This document shows, piece after piece, positions 33,079 to 42,254 of a stretch of 64,000 nt of DNA. Within the stretch, counting starts at the first letter, position 1. Each line of letters opens with the position of its first letter. This DNA is from Muriicola sp. Z0-33. Lineage in GTDB: Bacteria; Bacteroidota; Bacteroidia; Flavobacteriales; Flavobacteriaceae. A program made the translations under genes and the position numbers. Below the pieces are notes generated by a model, which did not search any database, was not told the origin of the DNA, and saw nothing but the letters and a program-made list of their open reading frames with translations. The stretch covers positions 248,001-312,000 of the forward strand of contig NZ_JAFMPW010000001.1 of assembly GCF_026126425.1 (NCBI RefSeq), written 5' to 3'.

Positions 33079-34188
33079 TTAAAGATCAAATTTTAGCTGT
33101 ACCGAAACTGCTTGTTTCAGAATCGGTTCCTGATTTAAATTCCTTTTACCCGTATTGAGATTGCTCAGGGAGATCCCTAATAGTCTAACGGAGTTCTGAA
33201 GTTCTTCCTGAAATAATAGTTCTTTTGCAGTTTCCTGAATGAGCTGCCCCTCAGAAATAAAATAAGGAAGTGTTTTACTTCGGGTTTGCAATGTAAAATC
33301 GCTATACTTTATTTTTAGCGTTATTGTTTTTCCGGCAATGCCCCCCTTTTTTAAACGCCTTTCTAATTCTGTCGCAATATGATTCAGACGTTCCAACATA
33401 AAAATTTCACTACTTAAATTTTCATTAAAAGTGCGTTCTGCTCCGACCGACTTTGGCACCCGGTGTGGTTTAACTTCACTTGGATGTATGCCCCGAACTA
33501 CATTGTAGTAGTAACTACCACTTTTACCAAAAACATCAATAAGATACTCAAGGGACTTCTTCTTGAGATCTTTGCCTGTAAATATTCCAAGCCTGTACAT
33601 TTTGTCGGCTGTGACCTTCCCTACTCCATAGAATTTCCTGATCTCCAGGGCCTCCAGGAAAGGGATTACCTCTTCGGGGTTTACAGTTTTCTGACCGTTC
33701 GGCTTGTTGTAATCACTGGCTACTTTGGCGATAAATTTATTTATGGAAATCCCGGCAGATGCTGTCAGCCCCAACTCATCAGATATTCGTTTTCTAATTT
33801 CCTGAGCAATCAATGTTGCAGAAGGATTTCCTTTTTTGTTGGTGGTCACATCCAGATAAGCCTCATCCAAAGATAGGGGCTCAACAAGATCTGTATAGTC
33901 AAAAAATATTTTGCGTATGGCGTTGGAAATTTCCTTGTAACGGTCAAATCGGGGTTTTACAAAAATCAGTTCCGGACAATTTCTTTGGGCGATATACCCG
34001 CTCATTGCACTTTTTACTCCGAATTTTCTGGCTTCATAACTGGCAGCCGAAACCACTCCCCTTTTAGATCCCCCTCCAACAGCAATGGGTTTTCCTTTTA
34101 ATTCGGGATTATCGAGTTGTTCTACGGAAGCGTAAAACGCATCCATATCAACATGTATAATTTTTCGCAATTCAAAGGCGTAGGACAT
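33079..34188 (-). CDS. dinB: DNA polymerase IV
   Basis: 369 residues from the ATG at 34188; the longer reading would overlap the divergent CYTH gene. The Y-family motifs are complete: IIHVDMDAFYASVEQ with the first metal Asp, AASYEARKFGVKSAM, and EPLSLDEAYLDVT with the catalytic Asp-Glu. The little-finger domain covers about 245-350. It copies damaged DNA with low fidelity. The C-terminus ends SVQLKFDL; it has no clear QLxLF clamp motif, but VQLKFDL is close to one. It is convergent with pyk and divergent from the CYTH gene. Confidence 0.95.
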   Translation of the reverse strand: MSYAFELRKIIHVDMDAFYASVEQLDNPELKGKPIAVGGGSKRGVVSAASYEARKFGVKSAMSGYIAQRNCPELIFVKPRFDRYKEISNAIRKIFFDYTDLVEPLSLDEAYLDVTTNKKGNPSATLIAQEIRKRISDELGLTASAGISINKFIAKVASDYNKPNGQKTVNPEEVIPFLEALEIRKFYGVGKVTADKMYRLGIFTGKDLKKKSLEYLIDVFGKSGSYYYNVVRGIHPSEVKPHRVPKSVGAERTFNENLSSEIFMLERLNHIATELERRLKKGGIAGKTITLKIKYSDFTLQTRSKTLPYFISEGQLIQETAKELLFQEELQNSVRLLGISLSNLNTGKRNLNQEPILKQAVSVQLKFDL

Positions 34189-34243
34189 AGGCAAATTTAA
34201 GGTATATTTAGGAGGAAGTAGAAGCATGTGCACCCCCTTTATC

Positions 34244-34738
34244 ATGATTGAAATAGAAAGAAAATTCCTTATAAAAACAGATGCCTATAAAGCGGTTGCT
34301 TCATCTATAGAAGAGATGAGACAGGGATTTCTGTCCAGAGACCCTGAACGCACCGTTAGGATTAGGGTTAAAGGGGAAATAGGCAGTATCACTATTAAAG
34401 GGAAATCTAATAGATCTGGTACCAGTCGATTTGAATGGGAAAAGGAAATCCCCTTAGTTGAAGCCAACCAATTAATGACCTTATGTGAGGAGGAGATTAT
34501 TCATAAAACGCGTTACTCTGTGGCTGTTGGAGAACACATCTTTGAAGTAGATGAATTTCATGGTAAGAACCAGGGTCTGGTTATTGCTGAGGTTGAATTA
34601 AAGGATGAAAACGAATCATTCTCAAAACCAGCCTGGCTTGGAAAAGAAGTTACGGGAGATAACAGATACTATAATTCACAGATTAGCAGAAACCCTTATA
34701 ATTCATGGAATTCTGATATTAGGGAAGAAAACGGTTAA
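34244..34738 (+). CDS. CYTH-domain protein (triphosphate tunnel metalloenzyme)
   Basis: 164 residues from the ATG at 34244. The class signature EIERKFLI is at residues 3-10. Acidic and basic strands of the tunnel follow in alternation: RTVRIRVKG, SITIKGKS, FEWEKEIP, EVDEFHG and VIAEVELKDE. These bind a triphosphate and metal ions. Bacterial members are mostly inorganic triphosphatases; adenylate cyclase or thiamine triphosphatase activity is less likely. The start is divergent from dinB, with about 55 bases between the two ATGs. Confidence 0.9.
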   Translation: MIEIERKFLIKTDAYKAVASSIEEMRQGFLSRDPERTVRIRVKGEIGSITIKGKSNRSGTSRFEWEKEIPLVEANQLMTLCEEEIIHKTRYSVAVGEHIFEVDEFHGKNQGLVIAEVELKDENESFSKPAWLGKEVTGDNRYYNSQISRNPYNSWNSDIREENG

Positions 34739-34784
34739 TTTAAAATAATCGTCAAACACATCTGCCATTTAATCCGGGGAATTC

Positions 34785-35804
34785 CTAAAAAGCAGATTTA
34801 AATTGCTCCAGGAACCTGATATCATTCTCACTTAGAAGGCGAATATCAGAAATCTGATGCAATAAAAGGGCAATTCTGTCTATACCCATACCAAAGGCGA
34901 AACCAGTATATTCATTAGAATCTATGCCACAGTTATCCAGTACATTTGGATCTACCATTCCACAGCCCATGATTTCCAGCCATCCAGTTCCCTTGGTCAT
35001 TTTGTAGTCTGTTTCAGTTTCGAGCCCCCAATAAACATCAACCTCTGCACTCGGTTCGGTAAACGGAAAATAAGATGGGCGTAAGCGTATTTTGGATTTG
35101 CCAAACAACTCTTTGGTAAAAAATTGAAGGGTTTGTTTAAGATCAGCAAAAGACACGTCTTTATCTATATAAAGGCCTTCAACCTGATGGAAAAAGCAAT
35201 GGGAGCGCGCAGAAATTGCTTCATTCCTATATACTCTTCCCGGGGAAATGGTTCGTATGGGAGGTTTGTTGTTTTCCATATATCGCACCTGCACAGAAGA
35301 AGTGTGCGTCCTCAGAAGTATATCTGGATTGGTTTGTATAAAAAAGGTGTCCTGCATGTCCCTGGCTGGATGATGTTCAGGAAGGTTCAGGGCTGTAAAG
35401 TTATGCCAGTCATCTTCAATTTCGGGGCCTTCGGAAACATTAAAGCCAATTCTGGAAAAGATGTTGATAATCTGATCTTTAACTATAGAAATTGGGTGCC
35501 TGGCCCCTAACTCCAATGGTTCTGCAGGTCTGGTTAAATCGCCATAGACCGCATCTTCTGTAACCACATCAGATAAACTATTGTTCAGTGTGTTCACCTT
35601 TTCAGTAGCTGCAGTCTTGAGTTGATTTATAGTTTGCCCGAACTCCTTTTTTTGGTCATTTGGAATATTTTTGAATTCGGCAAAGAACTTATTTAAGAGT
35701 CCCTTTTTGCCAAGGTATTTTATCCTGAATTCTTCAATTTCTTTTGGATCATCAGCAGTGAATCCTTCTACTTCTGAAATATGTTCTTTTAATTGATCTA
35801 TCAT
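34785..35804 (-). CDS. pheS: Phenylalanine-tRNA ligase alpha subunit
   Basis: 339 residues. The N-terminal coiled coil (about 1-85) includes FRIKYLGKKGLLNKFF. Class II motifs follow: GARHPISIVKDQII, then HPARDMQDTFFI (about 140-151), RTHTSSVQVRYME, motif 2 near RVYRNEAISARSHCFFHQ, and motif 3 GFAFGMGIDRIALLLH (about 309-324). It charges tRNA-Phe together with PheT, which is not adjacent; separated pheS and pheT genes are usual in this phylum. Its gene is the sole leftward unit between the CYTH gene and the SulP gene. Confidence 0.97.
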   Translation of the reverse strand: MIDQLKEHISEVEGFTADDPKEIEEFRIKYLGKKGLLNKFFAEFKNIPNDQKKEFGQTINQLKTAATEKVNTLNNSLSDVVTEDAVYGDLTRPAEPLELGARHPISIVKDQIINIFSRIGFNVSEGPEIEDDWHNFTALNLPEHHPARDMQDTFFIQTNPDILLRTHTSSVQVRYMENNKPPIRTISPGRVYRNEAISARSHCFFHQVEGLYIDKDVSFADLKQTLQFFTKELFGKSKIRLRPSYFPFTEPSAEVDVYWGLETETDYKMTKGTGWLEIMGCGMVDPNVLDNCGIDSNEYTGFAFGMGIDRIALLLHQISDIRLLSENDIRFLEQFKSAF

Positions 35805-35947
35805 GCGTCAGGAATTGGCATAGGGTATAACTGATTGGCTTGGTGGTTAAAAGATCTTATACCAGTTGGCAAATTTAAAACTTTTATCCATGAATTGCAT
35901 TAAAACAACCTAAATACCACGGAAATTAAAACGACAGAGAAACAGGA

Positions 35948-37828
35948 TCAGGCATTGAGTTCTTCAATTCGGTCTCTAAGATGTTCTTTTACCCAGGCAA
36001 CACAGCTCTTAAAATTCTCAAAGATATGATCTTCGGGGATCAGATCGGGAATGATGTCAATTCTCTCCATCATGTACTTTGGTTGATCTAATATCCCGGT
36101 AAATAAGACAACTACTTTGTTATTTCGAAGTTCCTGAAGTACATCTTCCATAGCATACAAGCCGGATTGATCCATATATTGCATTCTGCCCAACCTGATG
36201 ATCACAAACTTGGCGGAAGACGGAATTTGATTAGCCAGCGCCTGAAACTCACTAGTAGTTCCGAAAAACAATGGGCCTTTAATATGTTTAATAAATACTT
36301 CTTCTCTCAAGGTTTCAGGAAAATCTTTCTCATCGGCCCATGCCTTTTCTTTTGTCAATGATTTAACGTCAGATCGCTGAGCAGTAAGATCTCCAATTTT
36401 TTTCATAAACATCAGAGATGCGATAACCAGGCCGATGCCTACGGCATATACCAAATTCCATATGGTAGAGAGTACCAGTACAACTATCATTACAATCACC
36501 TCAGAGCTAAGCTTTAAGGGTCCAAGTGTTATATCTTTTGGGAGACTAGGAATAGCTCTTAAACCTTTGTAATCCATTACACTGATACCAACGGTAATTA
36601 ATATTCCAGCAAGTACAGCTGCCGGGATTTGCGAGGCAACGGGTCCCATAGCCAGGAGAATAAAAAGCAGCAGAATACCTGCAATCATCCCAGACAATCT
36701 GGTTTTGCCACCCGACTTTATATTTACAACAGTTCTGATCGTGGCACCAGCTCCGGGAAGGCCGCCGAAAAGAGCAGCAATAGAATTTCCTATACCCTGT
36801 CCTATTAATTCTTTATTGGGCCGGTGTTTTGTTTTGGTCATGTTATCGGCAACAACAGATGTTAGTAGCGAATCTATAGCTCCCAGAAGTGCAAGAGTTA
36901 GTGCGGTAAAAATATAGGGAGATAAGGAATCGAACTTAAATGAAGTAAATATCTCTATATTAAACAAAGGAAAACCTTCAGGTATCTTTTCAATAGGCCT
37001 GTAGTCCATTCCAAATCCAAAAGCAACTCCGGACACAAGCAATAAGGCCACTAAAGTACTTGGAACAGCAGTAGTTATTCGTTTAAAACCATAGATGATT
37101 ATTACCGTGACCAATGTCAGGATAAGTTCTAACCAATTTATGTTTTGCATGGCCTGAGGAATTACCTTTATAGCACCAATAACTCCGGAGGCTTCTTTTG
37201 CTGCCAGTGTTTTAGCTTCTTCCTGTATGGTTTGCTGAGTAATTTCCGCAGATCTGGCAATTGTTTCTTTAAAGTCTTCAAGTACCAAAATACCTTCACC
37301 CGCTTCCTCTTTTAAGATATTCTCCAAAATAAGCTCTTCTGCCTGTGGGATAAACGGATTTACCCAGGAATCGTCTTCTTTTGGGTAATATCCCAATGCA
37401 GGAAGAATCTGTGTTATGATTATAATTACCCCAATAGCTGTCATAAACCCCGAAACCACGGGGTAGGGGATATAGCGGATATATCTTCCAATACCCAGTA
37501 ATCCCAAACCTATCTGCATAATTCCTGCAAGTAGAAAAACAGTCAGGATAGCAGGAAGGGCTTTTTCTACACTTCCATCATAAACAGCAATTATCCCAGC
37601 TATAATTACCATGCTCACTGCTGTCATTGGAGCCGTAGGTCCGGAAATCTGCGTATTGGTACCCCCAAATAACGCAGCAAAAAAACTGATAAAAATTGCG
37701 CCATACAAGCCTGCACTTGGCCCTAAGCCAGAACTAACACCAAAAGCCAGTGCCAGTGGCAATGCCACAATTCCTGCTGTTATTCCTCCAAAAAGGTCTC
37801 CTCTAAGGTTAGAAAATAGATTTTTCAT
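35948..37828 (-). CDS. SulP-family anion transporter 1
   Basis: 626 residues. The membrane domain has about 12-14 helices (residues 10-480), opening GDLFGGITAGIVALPLAL, with QISGPTAPMT and GIGNSIAALFGGLPGAGAT, both SulP marks. A hydrophilic insert of about 75 residues lies at about 150-225, between membrane segments, rich in Glu and Ala. The C-terminal STAS domain (about 515-615) has RLGRMQYMDQSGLYAMEDV. SulP proteins move sulphate, bicarbonate or other anions with sodium or proton. Next to a carbonic anhydrase and a second SulP, bicarbonate is the likeliest substrate. A terminator separates it from the three-gene set upstream. Confidence 0.92.
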   Translation of the reverse strand: MKNLFSNLRGDLFGGITAGIVALPLALAFGVSSGLGPSAGLYGAIFISFFAALFGGTNTQISGPTAPMTAVSMVIIAGIIAVYDGSVEKALPAILTVFLLAGIMQIGLGLLGIGRYIRYIPYPVVSGFMTAIGVIIIITQILPALGYYPKEDDSWVNPFIPQAEELILENILKEEAGEGILVLEDFKETIARSAEITQQTIQEEAKTLAAKEASGVIGAIKVIPQAMQNINWLELILTLVTVIIIYGFKRITTAVPSTLVALLLVSGVAFGFGMDYRPIEKIPEGFPLFNIEIFTSFKFDSLSPYIFTALTLALLGAIDSLLTSVVADNMTKTKHRPNKELIGQGIGNSIAALFGGLPGAGATIRTVVNIKSGGKTRLSGMIAGILLLFILLAMGPVASQIPAAVLAGILITVGISVMDYKGLRAIPSLPKDITLGPLKLSSEVIVMIVVLVLSTIWNLVYAVGIGLVIASLMFMKKIGDLTAQRSDVKSLTKEKAWADEKDFPETLREEVFIKHIKGPLFFGTTSEFQALANQIPSSAKFVIIRLGRMQYMDQSGLYAMEDVLQELRNNKVVVLFTGILDQPKYMMERIDIIPDLIPEDHIFENFKSCVAWVKEHLRDRIEELNA

Positions 37829-37882
37829 AATTATTCCTGATCTTAAATTTGGAAAGACTTAAGATAGTCCTTTTTACTAAAT

Positions 37883-37908
37883 AAAAAAGCCGATGTGTAA
37901 ACATCGGC
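37883..37908 (-). terminator. Terminator behind the carbonic anhydrase gene
   Basis: On the minus strand GCCGATGT-TTAC-ACATCGGC (37908-37889), then TTTTTT (37888-37883). It parts the SulP2-Usp-anhydrase unit from SulP1. Confidence 0.88.
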
Positions 37909-37932
37909 TCAATTTTATCAAAAAAATTAATA

Positions 37933-38559
37933 CTATAGAAATGTCACTTTCCCATCGTTTATGTCATACATCCCGCCAACTATTGAGATCTCACCATTGT
38001 CTTCCATTTCTTTTAAGACCGGACTATCATTGCGAATATTATCTATAGTCATCTCCACATTTTTTACTGCAACGGCGTTTACAAAGTCGATATTTTTCGA
38101 ATTTCTCAAGGAAGTATCAGAAGGTGTCGAAACTGCTTCGACTGCTGGCTTAATTTTACTGATCAGCGCCGTAAGATTACCCAATTTGGCATCATCACAC
38201 GCCCCTTTAACGGCTCCACAACTGGTATGCCCCAATACTAAAACAAGTTTAGTGCCAGCCAGTTTAGAAGCAAATTCCATGCTTCCCAGAATATCTTCAT
38301 TTACAAAGTTACCGGCTACCCTGGCACTGAAGATATCTCCAACTCCCTGGTCAAAAATAATTTCAGAGGAGACCCTGGAATCTATACAACTCAAAATAGT
38401 GGCAAATGGATATTGCCCGGATGCAGTATCATTAACTTGTTCCAAAAGGTTGCGATCTGCTTTTTTGTTTTCTACAAACCTGCTATTTCCTTCTTTTAAT
38501 AACCTTATGGCGTCATCGGGTGTAATGGCTGCCTGTGCCTCTTTGGTAAGTGCTTTCAT
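37933..38559 (-). CDS. Beta-class carbonic anhydrase
   Basis: 208 residues. The zinc ligands are in place: Cys and the Asp-Arg dyad in ATILSCIDSRVSSEII (about 56-71), then His and Cys in LVLGHTSCGAVKGACD (about 117-132). No signal peptide is seen, so it acts in the cytoplasm, where it exchanges CO2 and bicarbonate. It ends an operon with a UspA protein and SulP2, with gaps of about 20-25 bases, and SulP1 follows the terminator. The set should bring in bicarbonate and supply it to carboxylases such as PEP or pyruvate carboxylase. Confidence 0.95.
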   Translation of the reverse strand: MKALTKEAQAAITPDDAIRLLKEGNSRFVENKKADRNLLEQVNDTASGQYPFATILSCIDSRVSSEIIFDQGVGDIFSARVAGNFVNEDILGSMEFASKLAGTKLVLVLGHTSCGAVKGACDDAKLGNLTALISKIKPAVEAVSTPSDTSLRNSKNIDFVNAVAVKNVEMTIDNIRNDSPVLKEMEDNGEISIVGGMYDINDGKVTFL

Positions 38560-38584
38560 AATTAAATGTTTTATTAGTTAAACT

Positions 38585-39400
38585 TTATTTACCAGATATC
38601 AAAAGGTTGGTATTTAGCCTTCCTATTACACTATGGATATCGGGCATAATTAATTTCTGTCCGTTATCGGAAGCTTTCTGAATCCTATCTATGGATAAGA
38701 TACTTATATTATTTTTTAATAGGTAATTAGATAGATTCTTAATTGAGCCATCGTTATGTTCAAATACATAATCTATAGTTGCCATCTCCTTTGCTTCGGA
38801 AGCTGGTTTTGCTTCTGAGGACTTCTTGATGATCTTGAAAGATTTCAGTGGCATTTGCGAGTGTTTTATCAAATCTTCGGCAAATTCCAAATGCGAGAAT
38901 GGTTTCGGGCTATTTAAGGCGCCCAATGAAATTTCCTTATTTGGTGCTATTACGTCTTTATCAGTATTTATTAGAACTACACCATTAAAGCTATTTAAAA
39001 TGAATTCGGTAATACCATCACCCATTAAACTAAAAGGCCTGGATTTACGTTTTCCCAGGACGATAATGTCTGGTTGGCTTTCTTTAATAAAGTCGTTAAT
39101 TTCATTTTTTACATTACCAAACGTAAATGAATAAGGGATATTCATCCCATATTCCTCAGAAATAGGTCTGATTAAGTTTTGAATTTCTTTATCCGTCGTT
39201 CTTTGTTTGGAATGTATTGTCCGCATAGCGGATAACTGATTTTCAATATCAACAATATCCGTTGGCTTTTTTACATGGAATACTTCCATGTCCCCGTCGA
39301 TCATTTGGGCCAGCCCAACACTACTCTTTAAAATGGTACTTGAAGATTTGCTTAAATCTGAAAGTACTAGCAACTTGTATCTCTTTTTATTTGTTTTCAT
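38585..39400 (-). CDS. UspA-like protein
   Basis: 271 residues. The N-terminal half has the universal stress protein fold: KRYKLLVLSDLSKSSSTILK as first strand and helix, then a DIIVLGKRKSR strand (about 110-120). The ATP-loop signature G-x2-G-x9-G is only partly kept (GKRKSRPFSLMGDGITEF). The C-terminal half (about 145-271) is a weaker second Usp-like repeat. It lies between SulP2 and the carbonic anhydrase, 21 and 25 bases away, so all three are cotranscribed. It may sense ATP or stress and adjust transport; no direct evidence. Confidence 0.75.
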   Translation of the reverse strand: MKTNKKRYKLLVLSDLSKSSSTILKSSVGLAQMIDGDMEVFHVKKPTDIVDIENQLSAMRTIHSKQRTTDKEIQNLIRPISEEYGMNIPYSFTFGNVKNEINDFIKESQPDIIVLGKRKSRPFSLMGDGITEFILNSFNGVVLINTDKDVIAPNKEISLGALNSPKPFSHLEFAEDLIKHSQMPLKSFKIIKKSSEAKPASEAKEMATIDYVFEHNDGSIKNLSNYLLKNNISILSIDRIQKASDNGQKLIMPDIHSVIGRLNTNLLISGK

Positions 39401-39421
39401 CTTTTTAAAATTTTAAATTTT

Positions 39422-41002
39422 TTATGCTGATTTAGGTCTTAGCTGGAAGAACTTGATAAAACTATCGGGATTAGTGACAGTACCGAGCTCTGATATTAAA
39501 GTGATGTCTATATTTCTTTCTTTGGCCTTGAAGGCAAAATCTTCGAGAATTTCGATAATATCATTGTCCAAATACCTCGTTTTTCTTACATCCAATTCCA
39601 AATAGGTATCTATCGGCAAACTTTCCAATTCGTTGAGAATTGCACCTTTATTAAAGAATGTTACTTCTTCCGCCAGCGTCATTTTTATTCTGTGTTTGCC
39701 ATTACTTTTATCTTCGATATGAAGAAAATGCGAATTCTGATAACTCTTTATCAGAATCACTACAATTCCTACTCCAAGGCCAAGGCCAATACCAATTAGC
39801 AAATCAGTAAAAATAATTCCCAAAACGGTAACCGTAAACGGAATAGATTGCTTCCAACCCATATGATACATCTTTTTGAATAAGGAGGGTTTTGCTAACT
39901 TATAGCCAACAATGAATAAAATTGCTGCCAATACTGATAAAGGAATCATATTGAGTAATCTTGGAATTAGGATCACTGAGATTAACAAGAGAAAACCGTG
40001 GATTATGGCAGACATTTTTGTCTTTCCTCCGGACTGAATGTTTGCAGAACTCCTAACGATTACCTGGGTAATGGGTAAACCCCCAATAAGGCCAGAGAGT
40101 ATATTCCCTGTACCCTGGGCAAACAATTCTCTATTGGTCGGAGTGACCCGTTTCTCTGGATCTAGCTTATCGGTCGCCTCGACACACAGAAGCGTTTCCA
40201 AACTTGCCACCAGTGCAATTGTGAAACCTGTAATCCAAACTTGGGGATTGCCAATAGCAGAAAAATTTGGAAAGCTGAATTGTGCCAGGAAAGTGGAGGC
40301 GTCTTCCGGGACAGGAACGCTTACAAGATGATCTGCAGAGATCCCCCATAGGGCACTGCTTTTTGTCAAGTTATAAAAGACTATACCAACAACAACAGCC
40401 ACCAATGGCCCCTGAACCAGTTGAAATATCTTCGCTTTTTTGGAGAGTACTTTCTCCCAAAGGATTAATATTAGCAAGCCCAATACGGCTATCATGGTTG
40501 CTCCCGGGCTAATACTGTTAAGGGCATTAAAAATTTCGGAAAAGGTGTTTTCCCCGTCTACCTGAAAAAATGCAAAATCCCCTTCCGGGTCATCATCAAC
40601 ACCAAAGAAATGTGGGATCTGTTTTAAGATGATTATGATTCCAATCCCCGTAAGCATTCCTTTAATTACTGAAGATGGAAAATAATAGCCGATAACTCCG
40701 GCCTTTAAGAGGCCAAAAATTATTTGGATGATTCCTCCAATTACAACAGCCAGTAAGAAGTTTTCAAAACTTCCCAGCGTACCGATAGCAACTAATACTA
40801 TAGCGGCGAGACCGGCCGCAGGTCCACTTACCCCAATTTGAGATCCACTGACACTTCCTACTACAATTCCGCCTATTATTCCGGCAATTAATCCTGAAAA
40901 TAAAGGGGCACCACTAGCCAATGCTATTCCAAGACATAAGGGTATAGCTACAAAAAATACTACAACACTTGCAGGCAAGTCTGCTTTTAAATTTTTAAAC
41001 AT
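39422..41002 (-). CDS. SulP-family anion transporter 2
   Basis: 526 residues. It opens FKNLKADLPASVVVFFVAIPL with a membrane domain of about 11-12 helices to residue 415. Family marks are GSQIGVSGPAAGLAAIVLVAIG and GTGNILSGLIGGLPITQVIVRSSANIQ, the second kept below the reporting length by its ends only: it spans about residues 288-312. A shorter C-terminal STAS-like domain follows (about 430-520, TYLELDVRKTRYLDND). It differs clearly from SulP1 and resembles the BicA-type bicarbonate carriers. It heads the operon with Usp and carbonic anhydrase. Confidence 0.92.
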   Translation of the reverse strand: MFKNLKADLPASVVVFFVAIPLCLGIALASGAPLFSGLIAGIIGGIVVGSVSGSQIGVSGPAAGLAAIVLVAIGTLGSFENFLLAVVIGGIIQIIFGLLKAGVIGYYFPSSVIKGMLTGIGIIIILKQIPHFFGVDDDPEGDFAFFQVDGENTFSEIFNALNSISPGATMIAVLGLLILILWEKVLSKKAKIFQLVQGPLVAVVVGIVFYNLTKSSALWGISADHLVSVPVPEDASTFLAQFSFPNFSAIGNPQVWITGFTIALVASLETLLCVEATDKLDPEKRVTPTNRELFAQGTGNILSGLIGGLPITQVIVRSSANIQSGGKTKMSAIIHGFLLLISVILIPRLLNMIPLSVLAAILFIVGYKLAKPSLFKKMYHMGWKQSIPFTVTVLGIIFTDLLIGIGLGLGVGIVVILIKSYQNSHFLHIEDKSNGKHRIKMTLAEEVTFFNKGAILNELESLPIDTYLELDVRKTRYLDNDIIEILEDFAFKAKERNIDITLISELGTVTNPDSFIKFFQLRPKSA

Positions 41003-41071
41003 AATGTAAAGCTTTTCGCCTTTGGTAAATAACCAAAGGCCAATTAATAAATCGAAAAATAAAATTAAGAG

Positions 41072-41377
41072 CTAAATCTTATGTTCAGGGGGAGGGAGGG
41101 TAATGTCCGGGGCATGATTTGATCTGCCCAATATGTAGTTATCCCCGGTGGTATTTCTTTTACTTAGGAAAAGATCCGGATCATTATGTATGTCTGATGG
41201 GATAATTTTTTCTTCGCTACTATCCTTCTTACCCTCTTCCTGCTGTTCTTCATCGCCCAGGTTCATGACAAAAACCACATTTTCACCCTTGCTATAAACA
41301 GTCACCAATGAAGGTACTGCCACGGTAAATATCCATAAAGCGAGAAGTGTAAGATGGAAGGTTTTTTTCATTGGCAT
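41072..41377 (-). CDS. Small exported protein of unknown function
   Basis: 101 residues; it begins MPMKKTFHLTLLALWIFTVA, a signal peptide or membrane anchor. VTVYSKGENVVFVMNLGDEEQ is followed by an acidic, Lys-rich stretch (EEGKKDSSEEK) and a Pro-rich end (ITLPPPEHKI). The mature part looks unfolded and acidic. It lies between batE and SulP2 on the same strand, 69 bases before the transporter on the downstream side of batE's direction. Similar short proteins are common beside transporter genes in flavobacteria, but I cannot name a family. Confidence 0.55.
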   Translation of the reverse strand: MPMKKTFHLTLLALWIFTVAVPSLVTVYSKGENVVFVMNLGDEEQQEEGKKDSSEEKIIPSDIHNDPDLFLSKRNTTGDNYILGRSNHAPDITLPPPEHKI

Positions 41378-41432
41378 TTCTGTAAGAAAAGCAAAAATAG
41401 CAGACTTTGTTGAATATATTGTTAAAGAATTA

Positions 41433-42191
41433 TTAAAAATCCTTCAACAGTTTTATGTCATCAGAAGGAATCCAGCCAATTTTACCATCTACAAGCTGAA
41501 TCTTCCTGTAGTCGTTTAGCTGCTCCAATACATTTACCTTGGTACCTTCATGAAGTACAAAAGCTTCTCCGCTTCTATTATTGGGTTCCGATTTAACAGA
41601 AACTACTTCAGAAAATATAATGGCAGGTTGCTCTGCTTTGAATTGGGAATATTGCATGAAGGCAAATAATATAGCTATAAAGGACACCATCAGGAAAGTA
41701 AGACTGCTGATAAGTGCAATGCGTTTCTGTGTTGCGTATTGAAGAAAATAGAATCCCAGGTAACCTAATACAAATAGAACAAGAAATACAACCGCAGTAT
41801 AGGCCCATTGATCAAAAGACATTCTACCGGTAATTCGTTGATAAATTTTAGAGAGGCCGGTTTCTGGTAGCACCTCTATGGCATCTAAGGTCATGTTTTG
41901 AGCATATGCCAAGTTTGTTTTTATTTCAGCATCCTCCGGCTTAAGAAGTAACGCTTTTTCATAGTAATATATACTTGGTGCAATCTGATTGAGTTTGTAG
42001 TAAGAATTTCCAAGATTAAAATAAAGGGCGGCAGAATGTTCCCCTTTCTCAAGAATCTGATCATAAAAGCTTATTGCTTGCTGATAATCCCCTTCATTGT
42101 AAGCATCTGTTGCCCGATTAAATATGGCCTCATTCTGGGCATTTCCCAAAAAGCAAAAAAACAATGCAAATATTAAAATTAACCCTTTCAC
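41433..42191 (-). CDS. batE: BatE: TPR and SH3-like aerotolerance protein
   Basis: 252 residues with a GTG start. The signal peptide (KGLILIFALFFCFLGNAQ) is followed by two or three TPR units (FNRATDAYNEGDYQQAISFY, ALYFNLGNSYYKLNQIAPSI), a membrane helix pair (about 135-185) and an SH3-like C-terminus (EAFVLHEGTKVNVLEQL to IGWIPSDDIKLL). It is the last gene of the leftward moxR-bat operon; the operon is named from Bacteroides aerotolerance. TPR and SH3 parts suggest binding of the BatA/B complex to the periplasm or wall. Confidence 0.88.
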   Translation of the reverse strand: MKGLILIFALFFCFLGNAQNEAIFNRATDAYNEGDYQQAISFYDQILEKGEHSAALYFNLGNSYYKLNQIAPSIYYYEKALLLKPEDAEIKTNLAYAQNMTLDAIEVLPETGLSKIYQRITGRMSFDQWAYTAVVFLVLFVLGYLGFYFLQYATQKRIALISSLTFLMVSFIAILFAFMQYSQFKAEQPAIIFSEVVSVKSEPNNRSGEAFVLHEGTKVNVLEQLNDYRKIQLVDGKIGWIPSDDIKLLKDF

Positions 42192-42254
42192 TTAATTCAA
42201 TTCTTGGTGTAACTAATCTATCTTTTTTTGTAATGCTTCTGTTTCAAAGATGCC

